Part shown: one piece after another, positions 7,870 to 18,594 of the stretch
Numbering within the stretch: the stretch's first letter is position 1
Layout of the letters: the number at the start of each line of letters is the position of its first letter
Source of the DNA: Acinetobacter baumannii
Lineage (GTDB): Bacteria; Pseudomonadota; Gammaproteobacteria; Pseudomonadales; Moraxellaceae
NCBI RefSeq assembly: GCF_009759685.1
Contig: NZ_CP046654.1
Location: 496,001-560,000, forward strand
Direction of reading: 5' to 3'
DNA: 64,000 bases
Notes under the pieces: model-generated
Told to the model about the DNA's origin: nothing
Database searches by the model: none
What the model saw: the letters and a program-made list of their open reading frames with translations, nothing else
Made by a program: the position numbers and the translations under genes

Positions 7870-8721
7870 TTAAGCTTGCTGCACCGCTTTCCAAACTAAA
7901 ATTGCTTCATGCATTTCCTTTACATCATGTGCTCTTACAATGGATGATCCCTGCTGAATACTAAGCAAATGCCCAGTTACACTTCCCACAGCACGTTGAT
8001 CTGCAGGAGCGCCTTGTAAAGCTTCACCTATGAAACGTTTACGAGAAAGGCCAGATAAAATTGGATAACCAAGTTCATTAAGTTTCCAAAATTCTTTTAA
8101 TAGTTTTAAATTTTGCTGAGCATTTTTCGCAAAGCCAAATCCAGGATCAACAATAATATTGTGCTTTTTTACCCCAGCAGCCAAAGCCTCATCAATGCGC
8201 TGTTGCAGCTCTTGCATCACATCGAGTGTTACATCAGTGTACTGATCCAACTGATTCATTGTCGTTGGTTCACCGCGCATATGCATAATTACTACAGGTA
8301 TATCTAACTCTACGGCAGTTTTTAAAGCATTGGGACGTGTTAAGGCACGAACATCATTCCAGATATGTGCCCCTGCTGCTTTTGCTGCGCGAATAACTTC
8401 TGGCTGACTCGTGTCGATCGACAAAATAACGTTATGGTGAGATAAAGCCTCGACGACAGGTACCACACGACGCACTTCTTCTTCTACTGCAACTTCTGAA
8501 GCACCAGGTCGGGTAGACTCCCCCCCAATATCAATAATAGTCGCGCCTTGCTCAATCATACTAAGTGCATGGTCAACCGCTTGGTCTAATTGGTTATGTT
8601 TGCCACCATCACTGAAAGAATCAGGAGTGACATTTAAGATACCCATAACATGGGGCTGAGATAAATCTAATTGAAGCTGTCCACACTGTAAAATCTGCTT
8701 TGGTAAAGATATTAACTGCAT
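7870..8721 (-). CDS. folP: Dihydropteroate synthase
   Basis: 283 residues with the TIM-barrel DHPS signatures in order: MGILNVTPDSFSDGG near residue 25, GGESTRPGA near residue 62, NDVRAL, VDPGFGFAKN, and GLSRKRFIG near residue 225. It condenses p-aminobenzoate with dihydropterin pyrophosphate in folate synthesis and is the sulfonamide target. It lies downstream of ftsH on the same strand, but a strong hairpin between them suggests its own promoter. I see no insertion in the sulfonamide-resistance loop; allele-level resistance cannot be judged here. Confidence 0.95.
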   Translation of the reverse strand: MQLISLPKQILQCGQLQLDLSQPHVMGILNVTPDSFSDGGKHNQLDQAVDHALSMIEQGATIIDIGGESTRPGASEVAVEEEVRRVVPVVEALSHHNVILSIDTSQPEVIRAAKAAGAHIWNDVRALTRPNALKTAVELDIPVVIMHMRGEPTTMNQLDQYTDVTLDVMQELQQRIDEALAAGVKKHNIIVDPGFGFAKNAQQNLKLLKEFWKLNELGYPILSGLSRKRFIGEALQGAPADQRAVGSVTGHLLSIQQGSSIVRAHDVKEMHEAILVWKAVQQA

Positions 8722-8813
8722 AAAAAGCTCCGGTTCAAAATCAGCGGCTATTTTAGCAAGTAAGCTTTACATGCTGTCGATTTCTTTTCAGCTTTATCCA
8801 AAGTTAAGACAAA

Positions 8814-8842
8814 TAAAAAAGCCACATGACTGTGGCTTTTTT
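8814..8842 (-). terminator. Terminator of ftsH
   Basis: GCCACA (8821-8826), TGAC loop, TGTGGC (8831-8836), with an A-run on one side and a T-run on the other, so it can act on both strands. Confidence 0.85.
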
Positions 8843-8852
8843 ATTAATTAAC

Positions 8853-10748
8853 TTAATTCATCGCTGGTAATGGCGGCGGAGTAGATGGACCATCTTTTGG
8901 TGGCTCAAATGCTGATACCGGATTTTCAGCAATATAAACTTTAGGTGGTTGAGGTTCGCGGCCTTCCATGATGTCACGGATTTGGTCACGATCAATAGTT
9001 TCCCATTCCATCAACGCTTTAACCATTGCGTGTGCGATATCTTTATTATTTTCCAAGATATCACGAGCAACTTTATATTGTTCATCTAAAATACGGCGTA
9101 CTTCCTGATCAACTTGTTGTTGAGTCGCTTCAGAAATTGTACGGCTACCTACGTTACCGAAGAATCCATTTTGGTTTTCATCTTCGTAAACCATCACACC
9201 CATTTTGTCAGACATACCGTACTTCGTTACCATCGCACGAGCCATTTTTGTAGCACGTTCGAAGTCATTTGAAGCACCAGTCGATTGCTGCTGAATGAAG
9301 ACTTCTTCAGCAATACGTCCACCAAACAAAATTGCAATTTCATTTAGCATTTTGTCTTTATAGTGGCTAATCTGATCTTGTTCAGGTAACTGCCAAGTTA
9401 CACCTAAAGCCCAACCACGCGGCATAATTGTTACCTTATGCACAGGGTCAGTGCCTGGTAAAATCTCAGCAACAATTGCATGTCCAGCTTCATGGTAAGC
9501 AGTTGCACGACGCTCTTCTTCACGTAAAACCATTGATTTACGTTCAGGACCCATATAGATCTTGTCTTTTGCATCTTCAAAATCATGCATATCGACAGTG
9601 TTCTTATTACGGCGAGCAGCAAACAAAGCAGCTTCATTTACAAGGTTTGCCAACTGAGCACCAGAAAAACCAGGTGTACCACGAGATAAAACTTTAACAT
9701 CTACACCAGTAACTGAAGGCAATTTTTTCAAATGTACATTCAGAATTTGTTCACGACCACGGATGTCAGGTAAACCAACCATAACTTGACGGTCGAAGCG
9801 GCCTGGACGTAACAATGCTTTATCTAATACGTCAACACGGTTAGTCGCAGCAATAACGATTACGCCTTCATTACCTTCAAAACCGTCCATCTCTACGAGC
9901 ATTTGGTTTAAGGTTTGCTCACGTTCATCATGACCACCACCTGTACCTGAACCACGGTGACGACCTACTGCGTCAATCTCATCAATAAAGATGATACATG
10001 GCGCATGACGTTTTGCTTGTTCAAACATATCACGGACACGGGACGCACCCACACCCACAAACATCTCAACAAAGTCAGAACCAGAAATGCTAAAGAATGG
10101 AACTTTTGCTTCACCAGCAATTGCTTTGGCTAATAACGTTTTACCAGTACCTGGAGGACCAACCATAAGCACGCCACGTGGAATAGTAGCGCCCAAGCGT
10201 TTGAATTTTGCAGGATCCTTTAAGAAATCTACAATTTCCACAACTTCTTGTTTCGCTTCATCACAACCGGCAACGTCAGCAAAAGTCACTTTGATTTGGT
10301 CTTCAGAAAGCATTTTTGCCTTCGACTTACCAAAACTCATCGGACCATTTTTGCCGCCTGCACCACCACCCATGTTACGCATAAAGAACATGAATAACAA
10401 AATGATTAACAGTACAGGGAAACTAGCAATGAGAAGTTGCATCAAAATGCCTTGACGTTGTGGTGCTGTGCCCTCTACAACAACATTTTGCTTGTTTAAG
10501 CTTGGCATAAGTTCAGTGTCTTCAACTTGCGGACGAACAGTTTCAAACTGAGATCCGTTAGTTTTTTCACCACTAATATTTAAACCGTCAATCGTGACTT
10601 GCTTAATTTGGCCAGCATTCACCGCTGCAACAAAATCTGAATATTTCATTGCAGTTGGCTTATTGCGGTCACTGATATTACTGAAAATTAAAATCAGAAC
10701 ACCAAGTATTATTAGCCACAATACGGCATTCTTGAAGTAATCGCTCAA
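8853..10748 (-). CDS. ftsH: ATP-dependent zinc metalloprotease FtsH
   Basis: 631 residues, the normal size. Two membrane segments (about 7-25 and 102-124) enclose a periplasmic domain. The AAA module has Walker A GPPGTGKT (197-204), Walker B IIFIDEID (252-259) and the second region of homology ending RPGRFDRQV. The zinc site is HEAGH (419-423). The tail is proline-rich, ending PPPLPAMN. It degrades unassembled membrane proteins and short-lived cytosolic regulators. The gene follows rlmE by 134 nt, the usual rlmE-ftsH pair. Confidence 0.97.
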   Translation of the reverse strand: MSDYFKNAVLWLIILGVLILIFSNISDRNKPTAMKYSDFVAAVNAGQIKQVTIDGLNISGEKTNGSQFETVRPQVEDTELMPSLNKQNVVVEGTAPQRQGILMQLLIASFPVLLIILLFMFFMRNMGGGAGGKNGPMSFGKSKAKMLSEDQIKVTFADVAGCDEAKQEVVEIVDFLKDPAKFKRLGATIPRGVLMVGPPGTGKTLLAKAIAGEAKVPFFSISGSDFVEMFVGVGASRVRDMFEQAKRHAPCIIFIDEIDAVGRHRGSGTGGGHDEREQTLNQMLVEMDGFEGNEGVIVIAATNRVDVLDKALLRPGRFDRQVMVGLPDIRGREQILNVHLKKLPSVTGVDVKVLSRGTPGFSGAQLANLVNEAALFAARRNKNTVDMHDFEDAKDKIYMGPERKSMVLREEERRATAYHEAGHAIVAEILPGTDPVHKVTIMPRGWALGVTWQLPEQDQISHYKDKMLNEIAILFGGRIAEEVFIQQQSTGASNDFERATKMARAMVTKYGMSDKMGVMVYEDENQNGFFGNVGSRTISEATQQQVDQEVRRILDEQYKVARDILENNKDIAHAMVKALMEWETIDRDQIRDIMEGREPQPPKVYIAENPVSAFEPPKDGPSTPPPLPAMN

Positions 10749-10882
10749 AGCTTTATTCCCATATCAATCTAATTTGATCATGCCCAAACTTGGCCGATCG
10801 TCTTAAAAACAGCAATTGTCTTGCTTGCGGATAACCTAAAAGATACAAAATGCACAATTTTTAGGAGCTTGGCAAGTAAACT

Positions 10883-11533
10883 TTATTGCAATGCTTTCTT
10901 ACGCCCTTGTCCAACCAAAAAAACTTCTTTAGATCGTGCCCGAGAAGCTGCTGGTTTTGCTGTTTTTAACACATCAAAACTATCAACGACTTGTTTACGA
11001 AACTCATCAAATCCTGCGCCTTGGAACACTTTAACAACAAACTGTCCATTTGGACCCAAGACTTTCTGAGCAAAGTCTAAAGCAAGTTCACACAAGTAAA
11101 TCTGTCGAGGTTGATCAACAGCCCTATTACCTGATGTATTGGGGGCCATATCAGAAATTACAATGTCTACTTGTCTTCCGTTTAAAATATTTAACAATTT
11201 TTCAAATACAGCTTCTTCTCTGAAGTCGCCTTGTAAGAAAGTGACATCTGGCAAAGCATCCATAGGTAAAATATCGGAAGCAATAACCAATCCTTTACTA
11301 CCAACGAGTTTCCCAGCGATTTGTGACCAACTCCCAGGAGCTGCTCCCAAGTCCACCACTGTCATGCCTGGCTTGATCAACTTATATTTTTCTTGAATTT
11401 CAAGAAGTTTATACGCTGCTCGTGCACGATATCCTTCCTTTTGTGCTTTTTTTACAAAAGGATCGTCTAGATGTTCCCTCATCCACGCACGACTACTTTT
11501 AGACAATTTTTGGTTGGTGATGCGTGTTGCCAT
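10883..11533 (-). CDS. rlmE: 23S rRNA 2'-O-ribose methyltransferase RlmE (FtsJ)
   Basis: 216 residues. The SAM motif is [15 protein letters not shown] (about 59-73), and the K-D-K-E catalytic tetrad is visible as Lys42, Asp128 (SDMAP), Lys168 (VVKVFQG) and Glu203 (SKEVFLV). It methylates U2552 of 23S rRNA late in 50S assembly. It is the first gene of the rlmE-ftsH pair and divergent from yhbY, another 50S assembly factor. Confidence 0.95.
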   Translation of the reverse strand: MATRITNQKLSKSSRAWMREHLDDPFVKKAQKEGYRARAAYKLLEIQEKYKLIKPGMTVVDLGAAPGSWSQIAGKLVGSKGLVIASDILPMDALPDVTFLQGDFREEAVFEKLLNILNGRQVDIVISDMAPNTSGNRAVDQPRQIYLCELALDFAQKVLGPNGQFVVKVFQGAGFDEFRKQVVDSFDVLKTAKPAASRARSKEVFLVGQGRKKALQ

Positions 11534-11732
11534 AACTCACTAAATATCAAAAAAACTTCTGATTGCTCATTGTACGTGAAAATTACTCTCATTACAGTAC
11601 GGATGTAACGTAATCTCAATAACTTTTACAGTTTTTTTCCAATAATGTTGATCGATTATTTATACAGTTTTTCGTACATTTGATTTTAAGTTTTTTGCTA
11701 TACTAAGTCGTTTTTAAAATCAGGTATTTTTA

Positions 11733-12056
11733 ATGGCCGCTTTATCTATTCATGAACGTAAACGTTTACGTCAAATTGGTCATGTGCTTAATCCGGTTGT
11801 CATGATTGGTGGACAAGGCTTAACAGACGCTGTTATTGAAGAAACGCTTCGTGCTTTAAACGATCATGAACTCATCAAGGTAAAAATTGCTGGTGAAGAC
11901 CGTGAAGCTCGTGCCGCAGTAATTGATGCGATTGTAGAAGCAACTGGTGCTGAAGCTGTACAGAAAATTGGTAAAATTGTTTTACTCTATAAAAAAGCAG
12001 CTAAGCAAAATCAACATTTATCTAACCTTGTTCGTCACGCACACTTAGCAAACTAA
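11733..12056 (+). CDS. yhbY: Ribosome assembly RNA-binding protein, CRM domain
   Basis: 107 residues with a single CRM/YhbY fold: the N-terminal RKRLRQIGHVLNPVVMIG, the basic loop and IGKIVLLYK near residue 85. It binds pre-50S particles. The gene is divergent from rlmE and followed 14 nt later by the DOMON-like gene, so the two probably form an operon. Confidence 0.92.
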   Translation: MAALSIHERKRLRQIGHVLNPVVMIGGQGLTDAVIEETLRALNDHELIKVKIAGEDREARAAVIDAIVEATGAEAVQKIGKIVLLYKKAAKQNQHLSNLVRHAHLAN

Positions 12057-12070
12057 CTTATTGACTACTT

Positions 12071-12607
12071 ATGGCAAGTTACGAACTTTCAGCTTTTGAT
12101 CGTTTTCATGCTGTTTCTGTTGTTGGCGCAATTGAACAGCAAGCCCCATATACATTAAATGTGGGTTTTTGGATTCGTGATCCAAACCAACTAATTATCT
12201 GGCCCCAAGAAGTCGCAGCTCATCCTCGCCAGGACTTTTTGTGGGAAGAGACTTGTTTTGAAATTTTCATTGGCGTGCATGATGAAGATTTCTACCGGGA
12301 AATTAATCTTTCCCCTTCTCAAGCATGGCAGACTTACCAGTTTGAAGAATATCGCTATCCGGAAAGCATGCCTCCCCTCGTTGCTTACGATATCGAATTG
12401 AATCATCTCAAACGTACCCACTATGGGTTAAATGTAAGTCTTGACTTAAGCCAGTTTATGCAACAGCACCGCTTAAAATGGGCAAACCTTTATCTAGGTT
12501 TGACTGCTGTTTTAAAAACAAAAGATGGTATGCAGTACTATGCAATGCAGCATAGTGGAAAACATGCTGATTTTCACAATAAACGTGATTGGCTGCATGA
12601 GTTTTAA
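12071..12607 (+). CDS. DOMON-like domain protein, function unknown
   Basis: 178 residues without signal peptide or membrane segment. The pattern LWEETCFEIFIG (about 57-68) followed by FYREINLSPSQAW resembles the DOMON-like beta-sandwich proteins found in many Gammaproteobacteria, related to carbohydrate/haem-binding modules. Cytoplasmic location is inferred from lack of a signal. It is cotranscribed with yhbY and closed by a terminator. Confidence 0.65.
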   Translation: MASYELSAFDRFHAVSVVGAIEQQAPYTLNVGFWIRDPNQLIIWPQEVAAHPRQDFLWEETCFEIFIGVHDEDFYREINLSPSQAWQTYQFEEYRYPESMPPLVAYDIELNHLKRTHYGLNVSLDLSQFMQQHRLKWANLYLGLTAVLKTKDGMQYYAMQHSGKHADFHNKRDWLHEF

Positions 12608-12618
12608 AAAACAAAAAA

Positions 12619-12644
12619 GCGAGAAATTAATTCTCGCTTTTTTT
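12619..12644. terminator. Bidirectional terminator
   Basis: GCGAGAA (12619-12625), loop ATTAA, TTCTCGC (12631-12637), flanked by an A-run and a T-run. It serves the convergent yhbY operon and coiled-coil gene. Confidence 0.85.
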
Positions 12645-12666
12645 ATTAACTTTTAATGCTAAATCT

Positions 12667-13254
12667 TTAGTGATCTCTTGCTTTGTTCCAAGCTTCAACC
12701 GCATTATTTTTAGTGCGTTTTAAGCTTTCAGTTAAAGAGTCTTTGTGTTTTAAAGAAATTTGGCTAATGTCACCTTTAAGTTCCTTAGTCACTTTGGTTA
12801 GATCTTCAATTAATGCATTGATTTCAGCTTTTAAAGTATTTTTTAATTCATTCAATCCTTCTTGTGAAGTATTGAACTGAGCTTTAATCACATCAAGACG
12901 CTGTAAAATATCTTGTTTAATCTGAGCAAATTGATTGTGAATGTTCTGATTCAATTCTTGTGTTTCAGCTTCAATCTTTTCTTCGGTCTCATTAATTACA
13001 GCTTTTACTTGCTCTTGTGTTTCTGCAATAGCTTCTTTAACTTGCGAAGTCGCTTCGTGAGCCACTTCTTTGACCTGTTCTGTTTTTTCAGCTACAACTT
13101 CTTTTACCTGTGTAGCTTTAGTGCTAACCGCTTTTTTAGCCCGAGTCGTCGTTTTGGCTACGGCCTCTTTAGCTTCAGCTACTTCTGTTTTTACAGTCTC
13201 TGCTACTGATGAAGTATTCTCAGCTATGTCTTTTGAAACTTGGTTATCGCTCAT
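12667..13254 (-). CDS. Lys/Glu/Ala-rich coiled-coil (LEA- or apolipoprotein-like) protein
   Basis: 195 residues, highly charged, almost no aromatic residues and no cysteine. About residues 35-100 consist of degenerate 11- to 14-residue repeats around the core QVKE(A/V); the rest is long amphipathic helix. This composition resembles hydrophilins/LEA group 3 proteins, apolipoprotein-like or phasin-like surface-binding proteins. No signal peptide is seen, so it is probably cytoplasmic. An AGGAA ribosome site precedes the ATG. No enzymatic role is expected; a stress or desiccation role is inference from composition only. Confidence 0.7.
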   Translation of the reverse strand: MSDNQVSKDIAENTSSVAETVKTEVAEAKEAVAKTTTRAKKAVSTKATQVKEVVAEKTEQVKEVAHEATSQVKEAIAETQEQVKAVINETEEKIEAETQELNQNIHNQFAQIKQDILQRLDVIKAQFNTSQEGLNELKNTLKAEINALIEDLTKVTKELKGDISQISLKHKDSLTESLKRTKNNAVEAWNKARDH

Positions 13255-13423
13255 GCTATTTCCTCGTATTGTTTATTTTTTAACTAACATTACAATAAGA
13301 GGAATTAGATAATTTCAGCAGCCAGATTGTCAGACAATTTGCTAAAAGTATCAATTTCAGACAAGTGGATGAATTTTTTTGCTAAAAGCAAGCAATGAAT
13401 TAAATTTTTTAATAGAAAATAAA

Positions 13424-13452
13424 TAGACTTTTTAAGGTTCCATGCGTATAAT
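13424..13452 (+). promoter_or_regulatory. carAB promoter
   Basis: TAGACT (13424-13429), a 17-nt spacer and a perfect TATAAT (13447-13452). The predicted start is near 13459, leaving an untranslated leader of about 110 nt before carA. Confidence 0.75.
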
Positions 13453-13468
13453 GCGCTGTTAAGTTACA

Positions 13469-13542
13469 AGCGAGCAGACCAGTGAGGAGGGGCATGTTTT
13501 TTTAGAACATCGCCTATCTTTTTTAGGTCTACTCGCTTTTTT
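13469..13542 (+). promoter_or_regulatory. Candidate transcription attenuator in the carA leader
   Basis: AGCGAGCAGACC (13469-13480) pairs with GGTCTACTCGCT (13526-13537; one G-U), followed by a T-run, so it looks like a long-range intrinsic terminator. The 45-nt loop holds AGGAGG (13485-13490), a three-codon ORF, a T7 tract (13497-13503), a smaller hairpin GGCATGTT...AACAT and a T6 tract (13519-13524). A ribosome on the mini-ORF would cover the 5' arm and block the terminator. T tracts before the terminator suggest UTP-sensitive pausing, as in E. coli pyrBI. The mechanism is inference. Confidence 0.6.
13494..13505 (+). CDS. Candidate minimal leader peptide Met-Phe-Phe
   Basis: ATG TTT TTT TAG with a strong AGGAGG just upstream. 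If translation began at the in-frame GTG at 13482, the peptide would carry two rare AGG arginine codons before MFF. It sits inside the loop of the attenuator hairpin. It could be fortuitous. Confidence 0.35.
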
Positions 13543-13567
13543 ACAGCCGAAATTCAGGAGCTTTGGT

Positions 13568-14707
13568 TTGAGCACCCCCGCCATTTTAGCCCTCGCAGAT
13601 GGAACGATCTTTAAAGGAACGTCAATCGGCGCAACGGGAAGTACGACTGGAGAAGTCGTTTTTAACACAGCCATGACAGGCTATCAAGAAATTTTGACTG
13701 ACCCAAGTTATGCACAACAAATTGTGACATTAACTTACCCTCATATTGGTAACACTGGTTGCAACGAAGAAGACGTTGAATCTGGTCGTATCCATAAAGT
13801 ATGGGCGAATGGTTTAATTATTCGTGACCTTCCACTATTACATAGCAACTTCCGTTCTGAGCAATCATTAAGTGAATATTTGCAAGCGCACAATGTTGTC
13901 GCAATTGCTGATATTGACACACGTAAACTTACTCGTATTTTACGTGATAAAGGTGCACAAAATGGTTGCATCCTTGCCGGCGAAAATATTACTGAAGAAG
14001 AAGCAATTGCTAAAGCTCGCGCTTTTGGTGGTTTAAATGGTTTAGACCTCGCAAAAGAGTGCTGTGATCCGACAGGCTTTGAATGGTCTGAAGGTTCATG
14101 GGTATTAGGTAAAGGCTTTACTCAACCTGAGTTAAAATACCATGTGGTTGCATACGATTATGGTGTCAAAACCAACATCTTGCGTATGCTTGCAGACCGC
14201 GGTTGTAAACTCACTGTTGTACCTGCTGAAACTCCGGCTGAAAAAGTATTAGCACTTAATCCGGATGGCGTATTCCTTTCAAACGGCCCTGGCGACCCAG
14301 CTGCTTGTGATTACGCTATCGAAGCTGTAAAAACTATTGTTGAAACCACAACATTACCTGTATTTGGTATCTGTTTAGGACACCAAATCTTGGCACTCGC
14401 TTCTGGTGCAAAAACTGTAAAAATGAATCATGGTCACCACGGTGCGAACCACCCTGTACAAAATCTTGAAGATGGTACAGTGATGATTACATCTCAAAAC
14501 CATGGTTTTGCTGTAGATGCAGAAACATTACCGGCTAACTTAAAAGCAACGCATAAATCATTGTTCGATGGCACTCTACAAGGGATTCATCGTACAGACA
14601 AACCAGCTTTCAGCTTCCAAGGTCACCCTGAAGCAAGCCCAGGTCCACATGATTGTGCACCTTTGTTCGATCATTTCATCGAACTTATTGAAGCATCTAA
14701 ACAGTAA
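13568..14707 (+). CDS. carA: Carbamoyl-phosphate synthase small (glutaminase) subunit
   Basis: 379 residues. The start is a TTG at 13568, with AGGAG (13556-13560) 7 nt upstream. The N-terminal CPSase small domain is followed by a class I glutamine amidotransferase whose triad is visible: Cys269 in GICLGHQ, His353 and Glu355 in [10 protein letters not shown]. It releases ammonia from glutamine and passes it to CarB for carbamoyl phosphate, the precursor of arginine and pyrimidines. carB follows after 14 nt. The long structured leader suggests end-product control of transcription. Confidence 0.97.
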   Translation: MSTPAILALADGTIFKGTSIGATGSTTGEVVFNTAMTGYQEILTDPSYAQQIVTLTYPHIGNTGCNEEDVESGRIHKVWANGLIIRDLPLLHSNFRSEQSLSEYLQAHNVVAIADIDTRKLTRILRDKGAQNGCILAGENITEEEAIAKARAFGGLNGLDLAKECCDPTGFEWSEGSWVLGKGFTQPELKYHVVAYDYGVKTNILRMLADRGCKLTVVPAETPAEKVLALNPDGVFLSNGPGDPAACDYAIEAVKTIVETTTLPVFGICLGHQILALASGAKTVKMNHGHHGANHPVQNLEDGTVMITSQNHGFAVDAETLPANLKATHKSLFDGTLQGIHRTDKPAFSFQGHPEASPGPHDCAPLFDHFIELIEASKQ

Positions 14708-14721
14708 TTAAGGAGCGAATA

Positions 14722-17700
14722 ATGCCTAAACGTACGGATATTAAAAGCATCTTAATTATTGGTGCTGGTCCAATTGTCATTGGTCAAGCTTGTGAGTTTG
14801 ACTATTCTGGTGCTCAAGCATGTAAAGCACTTCGTGAAGAAGGCTATCGTGTTATTTTGGTTAACTCTAACCCAGCAACCATTATGACTGACCCTTCAAT
14901 GGCTGATGCAACTTATATTGAGCCAATTACTTGGCAAACTGTTGCTCAAATCATTGAAAAAGAGCGCCCAGATGCAGTACTCCCTACTATGGGTGGACAA
15001 ACTGCTCTTAACTGCGCACTTGCACTTGATGAAAATGGTGTATTAGAAAAATACGGCGTAGAACTTATTGGTGCAACAAAAGAAGCAATTGAAAAAGCTG
15101 AAGACCGTAAATTGTTTGATGAAGCAATGCGCAAAATCGGCTTGGAATGTCCAAAAGCTGCCATTGCTGAAACAATGGAAGAAGCATTGGAAATTCAATC
15201 TCGCTTTGGTTTCCCAGTAATTATCCGTCCGTCATTCACTATGGGTGGTTCAGGCGGTGGTATTGCATATAACCGCGAAGAATTCCTAGAGATTTGTGAA
15301 CGTGGTTTCGACCTCTCTCCTACTCACCAATTATTGATCGATGAATCTTTAATTGGCTGGAAAGAATACGAAATGGAAGTTGTTCGTGACAAAAACGACA
15401 ACTGTATTATCGTATGTGCGATCGAAAACTTCGACCCAATGGGCGTTCACACAGGTGACTCAATCACTGTAGCACCGGCTCAAACCTTAACTGACAAAGA
15501 ATATCAATTGATGCGTAATGCTTCAGTTGCAGTTCTTCGTGAAATTGGTGTTGAGACAGGTGGTTCTAACGTTCAGTTCGGTATTAACCCGAAAGACGGC
15601 CGTATGGTTGTGATCGAGATGAACCCACGTGTATCTCGTTCTTCTGCGCTTGCGTCTAAAGCAACTGGTTTCCCAATTGCAAAAATTGCAGCCAAACTTG
15701 CTGTTGGTTACACCCTTGATGAATTGAAAAATGACATCACTGGTGGCGTAACTCCTGCAAGCTTTGAACCATCAATTGACTACGTTGTAACAAAGATTCC
15801 TCGTTTTAACTTCGAGAAATTCCCACAAGCAGAACCTGTATTAACCACTCAGATGAAATCTGTTGGTGAAGTCATGGCTATTGGTCGTAACTTCCAGGAA
15901 TCTGTACAAAAAGCATTACGTGGTCTTGAAGTTGGCGTAAGCGGTTTCGATGAGAAAATCGAAGCTGGTGCAACAAATGTAAAAGAAACTATTCTAAAAG
16001 AGCTTAAAGTTCCGGGACCTGAACGTATTTGGTACGTAGCAGATGCATTCCGTCACGGCTTCTCTTTAGATGATGTATTTGAAGCAACTAAAATTGACCG
16101 TTGGTTCTTGATCCAAATTCAAGATATCGTCAACACAGAAGCTCAAGTAAAAACTTTAGGTTTTGGTGATCTCACTGCTGAAAATATCCGTTCGTTCAAA
16201 CGTAAAGGTTTATCTGACCTTCGTATTGCGAACCTTATGGGTATTTCTCAAAAGCAATTCCGTAAGCAACGTTGGAACTTGGGTGTTTACCCTGTTTACA
16301 AACGTGTTGATACATGTGCTGCCGAGTTTGAATCTGGTACAGCATATATGTACTCGACTTACGATGAAGAGTGTGAAGCTAACCCATCAAATCGTGACAA
16401 GATCATGGTTATTGGTGGTGGTCCAAACCGTATTGGTCAAGGTATCGAATTTGACTACTGCTGTGTACACGCTGCTTTAGCAATGCGTGAAGACGGTTAT
16501 GAAACAATCATGGTGAACTGTAACCCTGAAACTGTTTCTACCGACTATGACACATCTGATCGTCTATACTTCGAACCTGTAACACTTGAAGATGTACTTG
16601 AAATCGTACGTACAGAGAAGCCTAAAGGCGTAATCGTACAATACGGTGGTCAGACTCCACTGAAATTGGCACGTGCTTTAGAAGAAGCTGGTACTCCAAT
16701 TATCGGTACATCTCCAGATGCAATTGACCGTGCAGAAGACCGTGAACGTTTCCAACAAATGATTCAACGTTTACAGCTTCGTCAACCAAACAACAGCATT
16801 GTAAAATCTGCTGAAGAAGGTATCTCTGAAGCTGCGAAAGTTGGCTATCCATTAGTTGTTCGCCCATCTTATGTATTAGGTGGCCGTGCAATGGAAATCG
16901 TCTATAACGAAGATGAGCTTAAACGTTATCTTCGTGAAGCAGTACAGGCTTCTAATGAAGCACCTGTTCTTCTTGACCACTTCCTTGATGATGCAACTGA
17001 AGTTGATGTTGACTGCGTATCTGACGGTAAAGATGTCGTGATTGGCGGTATTATGCAACACATCGAACAAGCAGGTATTCACTCAGGTGACTCTGCATGT
17101 TCTATTCCTCCTTACTCTCTTTCTAAAGAGATTCAGGATGAGATGCGTCGTCAAACAATTGCTATGGCAAAAGAACTTGGTGTAGTTGGTTTAATGAACG
17201 TTCAGTTCGCAGTGAAAGGCAACGATATTTACGTTCTTGAAGTAAACCCACGTGCATCACGTACTGTTCCATTCGTATCGAAATGTATTGGTGAATCTTT
17301 AGCAAAAGTAGCTGCTCGTTGTATGGCGGGTCAATCACTTGAGTCTCAAGGTTTTACTAAAGAAATTATTCCAAATCGTTTCGCAGTAAAAGAAGCAGTA
17401 TTCCCATTTGCAAAATTCCCTGGCGTAGACCCAATGCTTGGTCCTGAGATGAAATCTACAGGTGAAGTAATGGGTGTTGGTCAAACCTTTGGTGAAGCAT
17501 TCTATAAGGCTGTTTTAGGCTCAAATGACCGCTTACCAGGCTTGCCAACTGAAGGTGAAGTAAAGCATGCGTTCTTATCTGTTCGTGAGTCAGACAAGAA
17601 ATACATCGCTGATATTGCTAAGAAATTAGTTGAATATGGCTTCAAACTTGTAGCAACAGGTGGAACATATCAGGTACTTAAAGAAGCAGGTTTAGAATGT

Positions 17701-17952
17701 GAATCTGTAAATAAAGTAACTGAAGGCCGTCCACATATTGTTGACCGCTTGAAAAATGGTGAAATACACCTTATTGTCAATACTACTGAAGGCAAACAAG
17801 CTCAATATGACTCTGCAATGATTCGTCGTGCTGCCCTACAAGGCAAAGTGTATTACACAACGACTATCAATGGCGCAGAAGCGGTTTGCCAAGCCTTTGC
17901 TGTGAAATTGCCAATGGATGTATACCGCTTGCAAGATTTAACTGTAGGTTAA
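14722..17952 (+). CDS. carB: Carbamoyl-phosphate synthase large subunit
   Basis: 1076 residues, full length, with the internal duplication typical of CarB. The first carboxyphosphate half starts at [20 protein letters not shown]. The second ATP-grasp half begins near residue 555 ([20 protein letters not shown]). The C-terminal MGS-like allosteric domain is at about residues 940-1070 ([20 protein letters not shown]). It makes carbamoyl phosphate from bicarbonate, ammonia and two ATP in complex with CarA. An AAGGAG ribosome site precedes the ATG. It is the second gene of the carAB operon. Confidence 0.97.
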   Translation: MPKRTDIKSILIIGAGPIVIGQACEFDYSGAQACKALREEGYRVILVNSNPATIMTDPSMADATYIEPITWQTVAQIIEKERPDAVLPTMGGQTALNCALALDENGVLEKYGVELIGATKEAIEKAEDRKLFDEAMRKIGLECPKAAIAETMEEALEIQSRFGFPVIIRPSFTMGGSGGGIAYNREEFLEICERGFDLSPTHQLLIDESLIGWKEYEMEVVRDKNDNCIIVCAIENFDPMGVHTGDSITVAPAQTLTDKEYQLMRNASVAVLREIGVETGGSNVQFGINPKDGRMVVIEMNPRVSRSSALASKATGFPIAKIAAKLAVGYTLDELKNDITGGVTPASFEPSIDYVVTKIPRFNFEKFPQAEPVLTTQMKSVGEVMAIGRNFQESVQKALRGLEVGVSGFDEKIEAGATNVKETILKELKVPGPERIWYVADAFRHGFSLDDVFEATKIDRWFLIQIQDIVNTEAQVKTLGFGDLTAENIRSFKRKGLSDLRIANLMGISQKQFRKQRWNLGVYPVYKRVDTCAAEFESGTAYMYSTYDEECEANPSNRDKIMVIGGGPNRIGQGIEFDYCCVHAALAMREDGYETIMVNCNPETVSTDYDTSDRLYFEPVTLEDVLEIVRTEKPKGVIVQYGGQTPLKLARALEEAGTPIIGTSPDAIDRAEDRERFQQMIQRLQLRQPNNSIVKSAEEGISEAAKVGYPLVVRPSYVLGGRAMEIVYNEDELKRYLREAVQASNEAPVLLDHFLDDATEVDVDCVSDGKDVVIGGIMQHIEQAGIHSGDSACSIPPYSLSKEIQDEMRRQTIAMAKELGVVGLMNVQFAVKGNDIYVLEVNPRASRTVPFVSKCIGESLAKVAARCMAGQSLESQGFTKEIIPNRFAVKEAVFPFAKFPGVDPMLGPEMKSTGEVMGVGQTFGEAFYKAVLGSNDRLPGLPTEGEVKHAFLSVRESDKKYIADIAKKLVEYGFKLVATGGTYQVLKEAGLECESVNKVTEGRPHIVDRLKNGEIHLIVNTTEGKQAQYDSAMIRRAALQGKVYYTTTINGAEAVCQAFAVKLPMDVYRLQDLTVG

Positions 17953-17964
17953 TTTTTTTCCGAT

Positions 17965-17999
17965 AAGTCCCGCCACCTTATCGGTGGCGGGACTTTTTC
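17965..17999 (+). terminator. Terminator of carAB
   Basis: AAGTCCCGCCACC (17965-17977) pairs perfectly with GGTGGCGGGACTT (17983-17995), followed by T residues. It is one of the strongest hairpins in the window. Confidence 0.9.
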
Positions 18000-18039
18000 A
18001 TTTTTTTAACTGTGTTTTCTCAACTTAAGAGGGACCGAA

Positions 18040-18516
18040 ATGCAACGTTATCCAATGACCCCTGAAGGTAAAATCGCCTTAGAGAAAGAATTACAACATC
18101 TGAAAACTGTTGAACGTCCACGTATTACTCAAGCGATTGCTGAAGCACGTGAACATGGGGACTTAAAAGAAAATGCAGAATATCATGCTGCTCGTGAACA
18201 GCAAGGTTTCTGTGAAGGCCGTATCCAAGATATCGAAGGAAAATTGGGTGCTGCACAAGTCATCGATGTTAAAGACTTAGAACAAAACGGTCGTGTTGTA
18301 TTCGGTGTTACGGTAACGATTGAAAACCTTGATACTGAAGAACGCAAGACTTATAAGATTGTTGGTGATGATGAAGCTGATTTTAAAATCAATAAAATTT
18401 CAGTAAATTCGCCAATTGCACGTGGCCTTTTGGGTAAAAATGAAGGTGATGAAGTAAAAATTACCACTCCTCAAGGCGAAGTGGAATACGAAGTTGTAAG
18501 TGTAGAATACCTCTAA
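18040..18516 (+). CDS. greA: Transcription elongation factor GreA
   Basis: 158 residues. The N-terminal antiparallel coiled coil ([16 protein letters not shown] to about residue 75) carries the acidic tip [15 protein letters not shown]. The C-terminal FKBP-like domain ends with the usual [16 protein letters not shown]. It stimulates transcript cleavage in backtracked RNA polymerase. It lies downstream of carAB, as in many Gammaproteobacteria, but a strong terminator lies between them, so it likely has a promoter near 18000. Confidence 0.96.
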   Translation: MQRYPMTPEGKIALEKELQHLKTVERPRITQAIAEAREHGDLKENAEYHAAREQQGFCEGRIQDIEGKLGAAQVIDVKDLEQNGRVVFGVTVTIENLDTEERKTYKIVGDDEADFKINKISVNSPIARGLLGKNEGDEVKITTPQGEVEYEVVSVEYL

Positions 18517-18529
18517 GGTAATACACTTG

Positions 18530-18553
18530 AACCCCTCTTCATGAGGGGTTTTT
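18530..18553 (+). terminator. Terminator of greA
   Basis: AACCCCTC, 5-nt loop, GAGGGGTT, then T residues. Confidence 0.85.
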
Positions 18554-18594
18554 ATTTAATATGGTTTGGCTCATTTTTGTTTGGATAATAAATT

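Noticed and set aside
12913..13209. Phe/Tyr/Cys-rich plus-strand ORFs opposite the coiled-coil gene
   Set aside because: They are the antisense of a Lys/Glu/Ala-rich repeat protein; no ribosome site and biased composition.
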